Below, one piece after another: positions 8,008-13,828 of a stretch of 28,425 nt of DNA; position 1 is the stretch's first letter, and every line of letters starts with the position of its first letter. Position numbers and translations under genes: made by a program. The stretch covers positions 6,040-34,464 of the forward strand of contig MAXP01000175.1 in the NCBI GenBank assembly GCA_001751085.1, written 5' to 3'. The notes under the pieces are model-generated. The model searched no databases, had not been told where the DNA came from, and saw only the letters and a list, made by a program, of their open reading frames with translations. The stretch is from Desulfobacterales bacterium C00003060 (GTDB lineage Bacteria; Desulfobacterota; Desulfobacteria; Desulfobacterales; C00003060).

Positions 8008-8032
8008 AAATAAAAATCCGCGTCTTAGACGC
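8008..8032 (-). terminator. Small terminator-like hairpin spanning the dsrC stop codon
   Basis: Minus-strand GCGTC-TAA-GACGC puts the dsrC stop codon in the 3-nt loop of a 5-bp GC-rich stem, followed after GG by ATTTTTATTT. It is short, so the larger hairpin downstream may be the main terminator. Confidence 0.35.
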
Positions 8033-8342
8033 ATCCCGTTGGTTTGGGAAGACCGGCCATCTTGCAGGCGCCTTTACCAGGACCGGATGGAAACAACTCA
8101 TAGATGTGCTTCAATTTGTAACCCGTGACCTTGGAGAAGACCCTTACCATTGGCGCGATCCCGTTCTTCTTGTAATACTCCTGCAAGAAGTCGACACACT
8201 TATGGTGTTCGTCATTCAGCTCTTCTATTCCCTCTACTGTCTTTACATATCGGACCCACTCCGGAGACCAGTTCTCAAAGTTGTCAATGAAACCATCTTC
8301 GTCCACAGTAAAGGTTTTACCTTCATACTCGACAGTTGGCAT
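8025..8342 (-). CDS. dsrC: DsrC, sulfur-carrier protein of dissimilatory sulfite reduction
   Basis: The 105-residue protein is a complete DsrC/TusE-family member. The C-terminal arm GPGKGACKMAGLPKPTGCV has both functional cysteines, C93 and the penultimate C104, eleven residues apart. That pattern marks true DsrC rather than TusE-like relatives with one cysteine. DsrC receives the sulfur from DsrAB as a trisulfide, which the membrane complex DsrMKJOP reduces. AGGAGG precedes the ATG at 8 nt. The gene stands alone, with its own consensus promoter and terminators; dsrAB are not in the window. An isolated, strongly expressed dsrC is usual in sulfate reducers. Confidence 0.97.
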   Translation of the reverse strand: MPTVEYEGKTFTVDEDGFIDNFENWSPEWVRYVKTVEGIEELNDEHHKCVDFLQEYYKKNGIAPMVRVFSKVTGYKLKHIYELFPSGPGKGACKMAGLPKPTGCV

Positions 8343-8434
8343 ACCAACGCCCTCCTTTCTGTTTTAATTCTGTATTAATGTTTAAACATCATATTCTTGT
8401 GCCTATCCTTATAGGCAACCCTAATACTAATAAC

Positions 8435-8463
8435 TATATACATGAAAAAACCCCATTTGTCAA
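8435..8463 (-). promoter_or_regulatory. Promoter of dsrC
   Basis: Minus-strand TTGACA (8458-8463), a 17-bp spacer and TATATA (8435-8440) make a near-consensus promoter. The leader of about 85 nt holds a small hairpin at 8401-8416 (GCCTAT/ATAGGC around a 4-nt loop). No gene is seen from 8464 to 8622. Confidence 0.75.
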
Positions 8464-8630
8464 CACGAAAAAGGGTGGAGCCGTATGCGACACATCTTCT
8501 GCCAAGTTCACACGCGTACATGCAGGCTATTTCAAGGTATAAGTCCCGGAAATCTGGTATTCTCAAATTCGCCGACTAACCCACTGACGTAGCGTGACGG
8601 GAAATGCACCCACTTTTTCGGATCAACGGT

Positions 8631-8845
8631 GGCATCCTTCATCCACCAGTTTACACTTTTTTCGAAAAAGCGTGTATTATCGAATTGAATGGGGATGTCC
8701 AAACTGAAAATTCGAAACTTGAAATCAGGTAACGCATCTACATCTTTGGGTTTTCCCCAATTTCAAGTTTCAAGTTTCAAATTTTACTGCCAAAACACAA
8801 GATCAACAAAGTGTAAACTACTTTTGACTTGTCGTGAAGGATGCC
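8631..8845. mobile_element. MITE-like element, GGCATCCTTCA family, copy A, with 8-bp target duplication
   Basis: The 215-bp non-coding element starts with GGCATCCTTCA and ends with its inverse. A second inverted box, AGTTTACACTTT (8648-8659 and 8808-8819), lies further in, and an AT-rich inner palindrome lies around GAAACTTGAAAT. Perfect TCAACGGT direct repeats flank it at 8623-8630 and 8846-8853, as expected for a target-site duplication. The right duplicate contains the pyrR stop codon, so the protein is unaffected. A second copy lies at 25603-25810. No transposase is present. Confidence 0.85.
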
Positions 8846-9403
8846 TCAACGGTCAAATAATGGACCTTTTTGTGCACCGATAGCCACTTCATCCCGTCCT
8901 GCCTTTTCCTTCAAATAGACGTTTACCATGGTGTCATGTATTGTCTCAAGGTATTTGCCCACGTAGTTGGCCTGAATGGGCAGTTCTCGGTGACCCCGGT
9001 CCACCAGGACGGCAAGTTCAATCCGGTCCGGCCGGCCGAAATCGATCAGAGCATCCATGGCAGCCCGAACCGTGCGACCCGTAAAAAGCACATCGTCTAC
9101 CAGGATCACCTGTTTCCCATCCAGGGAAAAAGGAAGGTCTGTCTTCTGTACTACAGGCTGGTGTCCTATGCGAGTCCAATCGTCCCTGTAAAGGGTGATG
9201 TCCAGATCGCCTCTAAGAATATCATCACCTTCGATGGCAAGGATATTTGCGTTTATCCTATCAGCCAAAAACACCCCGCCCGTGTGGATACCGATCAGAA
9301 CCAGATTTTCCGTTCCTCGATGTTTTTCCAGGATTTCGTGGGTCATCCGAATTAAGACCCGGTCTATATCGTTGCCCTTCAAGATAATCTCTTCTGTTGT
9401 CAT
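8846..9403 (-). CDS. pyrR: PyrR, pyrimidine operon attenuator / uracil phosphoribosyltransferase
   Basis: The 185-residue protein is a PRTase-fold PyrR with the PRPP-binding motif VILVDDVLFTGRT (about 99-111) and the LVDRGHRELPI segment. PyrR regulates pyr genes by binding UMP/UTP and pyr mRNA, and can make UMP from uracil and PRPP. The frame extends upstream to 9532, but that stretch is intergenic repeat and unlike PyrR, so the ATG at 9403 (MTTEEIILKG) is chosen; its ribosome binding site is weak. No pyr biosynthetic gene is adjacent. A MITE-like element begins exactly at the stop codon, which itself lies in the element's target duplication. Confidence 0.92.
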   Translation of the reverse strand: MTTEEIILKGNDIDRVLIRMTHEILEKHRGTENLVLIGIHTGGVFLADRINANILAIEGDDILRGDLDITLYRDDWTRIGHQPVVQKTDLPFSLDGKQVILVDDVLFTGRTVRAAMDALIDFGRPDRIELAVLVDRGHRELPIQANYVGKYLETIHDTMVNVYLKEKAGRDEVAIGAQKGPLFDR

Positions 9404-9483
9404 GTGAATTATCTTCAATACGGATGGGGCGTATCCAGAACTTGGGGGATGCATGCTCTTGAAACGACCTGTGCCGCATTTGT

Positions 9484-9593
9484 GGAGTATTGGAGTACTG
9501 GAGTGTTGGAGTGTTGGAATGAAGCGCATCAAAAGTTCTTGAAACTCAAGTACTTAGTTGTTTGTTCTCAGCACTCCAGCACTCCAATACTCC
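9484..9593. repeat. Inverted repeat with 8-bp tandem-repeat arms
   Basis: The left arm starts at 9484 and is built from about four tandem 8-bp units of the form GGAGTDYT. The right arm (9572-9593) pairs with its first 22 bp (9484-9505) with one mismatch, across a spacer of 66 bp. It lies upstream of pyrR. A fragment of the same word, CACTCCAATACCCCGTGG, recurs near 15890. No gene is seen between 9404 and 9738. Confidence 0.65.
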
Positions 9594-9710
9594 GTGACCC
9601 ATTGCCTGCCAAATTACAAAAGGATGCGGAAAAGTTGTTGTCTCCCCCCAACTGTTAGATACGCCCGGCATTGGCCTCCGGCCTGTATGGACTACGCCCC
9701 AGAGGGCAAG

Positions 9711-9741
9711 CTGCGGGGAATGCACTCGCTTTTGCGGTTCA
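9711..9741 (-). repeat. 3'-flanking module after the fmdB-type gene (copy 1)
   Basis: The sequence CTGCGGGGAATGCACTCGC and the following TTTTGCGGTTCAA closely match the block at 17161-17193. Both blocks lie immediately downstream of minus-strand genes. Here the left arm of the CCCCGCAG hairpin is degenerate. Confidence 0.5.
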
Positions 9742-10227
9742 AAGATCATACAGGGTGTCATCACGGTGCGGAACAGCCGGCCTCACCCTCCGGCCCTTTT
9801 TCTCGCCGATTAGAAAGGGTTCCTCCTGTTCAAGCAGGTCACCCATCTCAGCCTCAATCTGGTCCGGGGCTTCGCCCGCCTCCATACGTTCAAGGGCTTC
9901 TTCCATACCAGGGCCAAACCCGATACCTGCCACATCTGAGAGCTTGCGCATCAAACCTGCAGCCTGAGATGGATCATCCTCGTTGATTCTGTCGGCCTCA
10001 CGGGTCAATAGATTCATGGCCTTTTCCATCCTGGCCTCGTCTATGGGAAGATCATCAAGGTCGTCTCCCTCCTTGGCCCCGGTGAGCCTGGCGAAGGTAG
10101 ACATTTGCCTTTTCAGCTTCTTTTGCTTACACCTGGGGCAGAGAGGTCGTTTGGTTGTGTTCACGGAGATAGAAAAAAAGTTGAACATGGTATTGCAGTC
10201 TTCACAATAGAACTCATAAATAGGCAC
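9739..10227 (-). CDS. FmdB-type zinc-ribbon protein with long acidic C-terminal region
   Basis: A GTG start (GTG CCT ATT TAT) after CAGGAGAAC gives the usual MPIYEF opening. A zinc ribbon is formed by C8, C11, C30 and C33, as in the FmdB/CxxC_CxxC_SSSS family of putative regulators. The 162 residues are longer than a bare zinc ribbon. Residues 50-145 are acidic and helical (MEEALERMEAGEAPDQIEAEMGD region) and resemble no catalytic domain I recognise. Function is unknown; a DNA- or protein-binding role is an inference from the zinc ribbon. Confidence 0.8.
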   Translation of the reverse strand: MPIYEFYCEDCNTMFNFFSISVNTTKRPLCPRCKQKKLKRQMSTFARLTGAKEGDDLDDLPIDEARMEKAMNLLTREADRINEDDPSQAAGLMRKLSDVAGIGFGPGMEEALERMEAGEAPDQIEAEMGDLLEQEEPFLIGEKKGRRVRPAVPHRDDTLYDL

Positions 10228-10350
10228 GGTATGTTCTCCTGGCTTTTTTTCCTGTCCTCAATTCGCAATTCCTGTCCTTTCACGAGTTCAACTATTCCAT
10301 CACCTCAACCGTTCGGGACTGCTCGAACAGTTATCACACAAGACTATACT

Positions 10351-10379
10351 TTTTTAAAAAAATTTTAGTGGGAAGTCAA
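10351..10379 (-). promoter_or_regulatory. Candidate promoter for the fmdB-type gene
   Basis: Minus-strand TTGACT (10374-10379) with a 17-bp spacer and TAAAAA (10351-10356) lies about 125 bp upstream. The leader contains a hairpin at 10308-10333 (8 of 9 bp paired). Confidence 0.35.
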
Positions 10380-10399
10380 GAACTTAGTTCGCTTCGTTG

Positions 10400-10646
10400 T
10401 ATCTTCTCAATAACCTGAGCCGACAGGTGGACAAAAGCTGAAAGCTGAAAGCTGAAAGCTCAAGGCTGAAAGGAAGAAAAGCTAAGAGCATGGGATTTAA
10501 TTGTGTTGCTTTGAGCTTTCAGCCTTGAGCTTTCAGCTTGTTCAGTTTATCCGGGCCAGGCTCACTTATAAGCGAGTTTCAGACGTTTTCAAATTTAATT
10601 GCCTGTCGGCGGACTCCGTTTCAGGAGATCTCCCCGAACTTTTTGA
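10400..10646. repeat. Short repeat interrupted by a nested inverted-repeat element
   Basis: TATCTTCTCAATAACCTG (10400-10417) and ATCTCCCCGAACTTTTTGA (10628-10646) are the two halves of a unit that is nearly continuous at 21125-21169. Here they are split by about 210 bp. That insert is bounded by inverted arms: CCTGA-GCCGACAGG (10414-10427), and CCTGTCGGC (10602-10610) followed ten bases later by TCAGG. Inside lies the CTGAAAG hairpin annotated separately. No gene is supported. Confidence 0.55.
10449..10539. repeat. 24-bp perfect inverted repeat made of CTGAAAG heptamers
   Basis: The left arm (10449-10472) and right arm (10516-10539) are perfect reverse complements over 24 bp, with a 43-nt loop. 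The left arm continues outward as tandem CTGAAAG units from about 10438. The architecture (tandem short words as arms, unique centre) resembles the 8-bp version at 9484-9593. Confidence 0.7.
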
Positions 10647-10816
10647 ACGGAAGAGCTTCTAATTATCCCGGCATGCAAAAAAGCAGGTTCCCCTGGTTGC
10701 TTTATTCCCAACCCTTTGATAATCTCCTCTTCTATGGAAGGGCCTTTCATCGAGTCTCTTCGGGTTGATTGCTTAGAGGATTTGGGTCCGGTGGAAACTA
10801 TACTGTATTGTATCAT
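10595..10816 (-). CDS. Small ORF of doubtful status (73 residues)
   Basis: An ATG after AAGGAA opens 73 codons rich in Lys, Ser and Glu. No domain is recognised. Its C-terminal codons run through the repeated block ATCTCCCCGAACTTTTTGA, which is non-coding at 21151-21169. It is therefore more likely a chance frame, or a decayed gene end, than a functional gene. Confidence 0.2.
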   Translation of the reverse strand: MIQYSIVSTGPKSSKQSTRRDSMKGPSIEEEIIKGLGIKQPGEPAFLHAGIIRSSSVQKVRGDLLKRSPPTGN

Positions 10817-10835
10817 TATTTTGTTTCCTTGCTAA

Positions 10836-10960
10836 TATAGCTTTTCAGAAAAATACCTGCAAATTTGCGGGATGAATGGTCCTGATAACCATGTGAAATT
10901 ACGCTAAAATGATGCGCAGCTTAATTCCGCAATCCGAAATCTGCAATCCGAAATACTATA
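10836..10960 (+). repeat. Dispersed element, TATAG family, copy 2 (internal deletion)
   Basis: This 125-bp copy starts TATAGCTTTTCAGA and ends with AAATACTATA. The inverse of its right end (TATAGTATTTCGGA) matches the left end at 11 of 14 positions, giving short terminal inverted repeats. The central GGCCCAGACCTGGCC block of copies 1 and 3 is missing. It ends 15 bp before the UDP-glucuronate decarboxylase start, so that gene's ribosome binding site lies just outside the element. Confidence 0.75.
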
Positions 10961-10975
10961 GGTTGGGGGAATACC

Positions 10976-11920
10976 ATGAAGCAGCTCAGGGTTCTGGTAA
11001 CGGGAGGAGCGGGTTTTCTGGGTAGTCATCTGTGCGACAGACTCTTAGATACAGGAGCGGAGGTGCTCTGCCTTGACAACTTCTTTACCGGTTCAAAGGC
11101 AAATATACGACACGCTGCATACGGATCGGCCATGGAGAAGTTTGAAGTCATTCGTCATGACCTTGTTGAGCCGATCTTCTTGGAAGTTGATCAGATCTAC
11201 AACCTTGCTTGCCCTGCTTCACCGGTTCACTATCAGCATAATCCTGTAAAGACAGTGAAAACAAATGTCATGGGGACCATCAATATGTTAGGCTTGGCCA
11301 AGCGTGTAAAGGCAAGAATCCTTCAGGCCTCCACATCTGAGGTCTATGGTAATCCCGAGCAACACCCCCAGAAGGAGACGTACTGGGGTCACGTGAATCC
11401 TGTTGGGCTGCGGAGTTGTTATGACGAAGGGAAACGGGTAGCTGAGACTCTGATGATGGACTATCACCGGCAGAACCAGATAGACGTTAGGATAGTGCGT
11501 ATTTTCAACACGTATGGGCCGAGGATGGCCGTTTCAGACGGGAGGGTGGTAAGTAATTTTATTGTCCAGGCAATGAGAAATGACCCTATTACAATCTATG
11601 GAGACGGCAGTCAAACCCGCTCGTTTTGCTACGTCTCAGACATGGTTGACGGGTTGATGAAAATGATGAACTGCAACCATATTACCGGCCCTGTTAACCT
11701 TGGGAACCCCGAGGAATACTCCATCGAACGTATTGCCGAGCTTATTCTCGAATCAACCCATTCGAAGTCACAAATCGTCTACAGACCTCTGCCACAGGAT
11801 GATCCTGTAAGACGGTGTCCGGATATCACCATTGCCCAGAAAGAACTGAGGTGGAAGCCTGTGGTTTCACTGCGCCAGGGGCTGGAAAAGACTATCGAAT
11901 ATTTCAGGCAGGTTCTGTGA
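10976..11920 (+). CDS. UDP-glucuronate decarboxylase (UDP-xylose synthase type), extended SDR family
   Basis: The 314-residue protein has the NAD-binding GGAGFLGS (10-17), the catalytic Y149-x3-K153 (SCYDEGKR), a STSEVYG segment (119-125) and the [10 protein letters not shown] motif characteristic of UDP-xylose synthases. It should convert UDP-glucuronate to UDP-xylose via a 4-keto intermediate, supplying cell-surface polysaccharide. A dTDP-glucose 4,6-dehydratase is less likely given the CPASP motif. GGGGGA precedes the ATG. No other sugar-nucleotide or glycosyltransferase genes are adjacent. It converges with the next gene at a 5-bp gap. Confidence 0.9.
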   Translation: MKQLRVLVTGGAGFLGSHLCDRLLDTGAEVLCLDNFFTGSKANIRHAAYGSAMEKFEVIRHDLVEPIFLEVDQIYNLACPASPVHYQHNPVKTVKTNVMGTINMLGLAKRVKARILQASTSEVYGNPEQHPQKETYWGHVNPVGLRSCYDEGKRVAETLMMDYHRQNQIDVRIVRIFNTYGPRMAVSDGRVVSNFIVQAMRNDPITIYGDGSQTRSFCYVSDMVDGLMKMMNCNHITGPVNLGNPEEYSIERIAELILESTHSKSQIVYRPLPQDDPVRRCPDITIAQKELRWKPVVSLRQGLEKTIEYFRQVL

Positions 11921-11925
11921 GGCAG

Positions 11926-12987
11926 TTAGGTGTAAATAAAGCTGTATGGAAGGGGAGACTTATCCCATATCCCGGGCTTGGGCAGAATGCTCTGATTGGT
12001 GACAGTCATCCAGAAATATTCGGTGTTCAACTCTCTGAGTTTACCATCTTCAGGGGGCCTGGCATGAGAAGTGCGGTGGTATGTGGCCTGGAAGATGACT
12101 ATGCCCTCATCGTCTTGCTCTGCGACAAAATAGTTCTTTTTCAGGGTATCGGCCTGCCACTGGTGGGTGTCTGAAATACGCTCAATATCAGTATTGGAAA
12201 GTTTCATTAATATGTACTTTGAAACACCCCTTTCCGAAATGCGGTAAATAGCCCTTGATTCACTGCTTCCAGCGTACACTGTGCAGATACAGGGAATTTG
12301 TTTGAGGAATTCGACCGCCACCATTGCCGCTGTCCGGCGGCCGCCCGCTGTTAAAGGTAGTCCGAAGTATTCAAAAAATTTTTTCTGGACCTCCTCAGCA
12401 TAATCCTCGCCCTTTTCATAGAGATCCTTGGAGATATAGCGGAGTTCTCGGGCAAGATTCTCTGCCGCATCAGCGATTGGCCAGTCGATTCGAACATGAA
12501 AGTGAGAAAGACTGTAACGATTCCTGGCCTTGACACTCGGGTCTCGTTGAATAAGAATGGCATAGTCAACAGGCAGCATGGCCTTGAGAAACTCAGAGAA
12601 ATGGGTCGATTCAAAAAGTTTTATATTCCTGTAATACTGTTTTGAAAACCGAAGCGTTTCAGATCGCATCAGATTCTCTTTTGTCACCTTGTTTTCATCA
12701 AAGAACCGTATGTATTTTTTGAAGGCGCCGGGAATCAGATCCTCCACAAAAATGACAAGAAATCTGTTGTGCAATTCGTACTCAACATCAGGAATGCGAG
12801 CTCTCGGTTTCAGTTCCCGCTTCTCCACAAAGGGATACGGGACGTGCTTGTTCACAAAATTCTGATACGATTCCACCAGTCCGTACTGCAGAAGATACTC
12901 GTCCAATTCGTCCCTGAGGGCTTCATAGATCGAACGTCGAAGTTTGTCCTGCCGGCTTAAGAGCTCACGATAACTCCAGTAGCTCAC
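11926..12987 (-). CDS. Unrecognised 353-residue soluble protein
   Basis: I do not recognise a family. The GTG start at 12987 is favoured because TTAGGGGGG lies just upstream and a promoter (13031-13059) sits inside the longer frame that reaches 13086. The protein has no signal peptide or membrane segment. The N-terminal 60 residues are charged and helical. The rest is rich in Arg, Tyr and Phe, with conserved-looking blocks such as LSHFHVRIDWP (about 194-204) and GGRRTAAMVAVEFL (about 248-261). It lies downstream of the TVP38-like gene on the same strand but has its own promoter. It ends 5 bp from the convergent decarboxylase gene. Codon use looks like that of its neighbours. Confidence 0.75.
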   Translation of the reverse strand: MSYWSYRELLSRQDKLRRSIYEALRDELDEYLLQYGLVESYQNFVNKHVPYPFVEKRELKPRARIPDVEYELHNRFLVIFVEDLIPGAFKKYIRFFDENKVTKENLMRSETLRFSKQYYRNIKLFESTHFSEFLKAMLPVDYAILIQRDPSVKARNRYSLSHFHVRIDWPIADAAENLARELRYISKDLYEKGEDYAEEVQKKFFEYFGLPLTAGGRRTAAMVAVEFLKQIPCICTVYAGSSESRAIYRISERGVSKYILMKLSNTDIERISDTHQWQADTLKKNYFVAEQDDEGIVIFQATYHRTSHARPPEDGKLRELNTEYFWMTVTNQSILPKPGIWDKSPLPYSFIYT

Positions 12988-13030
12988 AAATCCCCCCCTA
13001 ACGATTATAGCCGATCCGATAAGTGGCATC

Positions 13031-13059
13031 ACTATAAGGGAATCTTTTCGTGAAGTCAA
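13031..13059 (-). promoter_or_regulatory. Promoter of the unrecognised gene
   Basis: Minus-strand TTGACT (13054-13059), a 17-bp spacer and TATAGT (13031-13036) lie about 45 bp before the GTG start. Its position rules out upstream in-frame starts for this transcript. Confidence 0.7.
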
Positions 13060-13099
13060 TATCTTATAGCAAGGTTTACGAGACAATTACCGGCTTGTC

Positions 13100-13828
13100 T
13101 CATGGTTCGGTCATTTGGCTGTTGAGGTGGTTCAAACGGTCAATCCACTTATAGATCCGTTGACGCCAGAACCAAGCAGAACCCACCAGGACAAGCGTGA
13201 TGCCAATAAGCAAGGCCAATGTGGCGTAATCCTGCTGAAAGACATGGGCCCCTTGCAGACTTAACATTAGGGTGCCCGGCATCCGGCCAATACAGGTCAT
13301 GACCGTAAAGACCTTTAGCGAGATACTGGTCAAGCCAAGGAAAAGGCAAAGATAGTCTTTGGGAAATCCCGGAAGAATAAAGAACACGAAAAACAAAATG
13401 GCTCCTTGATGTCTTGCCAAAGCGTCAAACCTGAGAAGGTTGTCAGATGGGATCCATTTTTCAACATAGCGTCTTCCAAGCATACGGCCGACCGCAAAGT
13501 TGATCACCGAACCTGCTGTCAGACCTATTGTGGAATAGGTAAAACCTGGAAAGGTCCCAAAGAGATAGCCGCCAACAAATCCACTCGCTTCTCCTGGAAT
13601 AGGGGCGAATACGACCTGTAAGATCTGAGTTCCAACAAAGGCTGCTGGCGCGCCCACAGGCCCACAGGCCATCAGGAATGCCTTAACCTGTTCCTGATCT
13701 CTAACAAGGGCATACCATGCCACTGCCCTTTCCCACAGGAGCGCCGAGTTTAGAGATATGACTATCCCCAGGAAGCCTGTGCCTGCAAGAACCAAAAGGA
13801 CCAAGGTTATCTTAGCGCGACGGGTCAT
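13100..13828 (-). CDS. TVP38/TMEM64 (VTT, DedA-like) inner-membrane protein
   Basis: The protein has about 242 residues from MTRRAKITLVLL. It has an N-terminal membrane helix, the FAPIPGEASGFVGGYLFG motif typical of VTT/DedA proteins, a second re-entrant-type motif in FFVFFILPGFPKDYLCLFLG, and further hydrophobic helices near the C-terminus. Members act in envelope integrity or lipid scrambling; the substrate here is unknown. An alternative ATG at 13852 is in frame, and neither start has a clear ribosome binding site. The gene overlaps the end of the PGK-like gene by 17 bp (41 bp with the longer start), implying translational coupling. Confidence 0.88.
   Translation of the reverse strand: MTRRAKITLVLLVLAGTGFLGIVISLNSALLWERAVAWYALVRDQEQVKAFLMACGPVGAPAAFVGTQILQVVFAPIPGEASGFVGGYLFGTFPGFTYSTIGLTAGSVINFAVGRMLGRRYVEKWIPSDNLLRFDALARHQGAILFFVFFILPGFPKDYLCLFLGLTSISLKVFTVMTCIGRMPGTLMLSLQGAHVFQQDYATLALLIGITLVLVGSAWFWRQRIYKWIDRLNHLNSQMTEP

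Noticed and set aside
8025..8342. TusE (tRNA 2-thiouridine pathway) instead of DsrC
   Set aside because: Both C-terminal cysteines (C93 and C104) are present at the DsrC spacing.
7755..8378. Plus-strand 207-codon frame across the dsrC region
   Set aside because: It is antisense to dsrC and runs through a dispersed repeat and two terminators; no family resemblance.
8631..8845. pyrR truncated by insertion of the element
   Set aside because: The target duplication preserves the stop codon, so the pre-insertion reading frame ended at the same codon.
9404..9532. N-terminal extension of PyrR up to 9532
   Set aside because: The extra 43 codons run through intergenic inverted-repeat DNA and do not resemble PyrR.
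10436..10540. Possible CRISPR array from repeated CTGAAAG words
   Set aside because: Units are 7 bp and directly abutting with no spacers, the second half is inverted, and no cas gene is nearby.
12988..13086. Longer start for the unrecognised protein at 13086
   Set aside because: The -35 and -10 boxes of its promoter lie inside this stretch, and the GTG at 12987 has a far better ribosome binding site.
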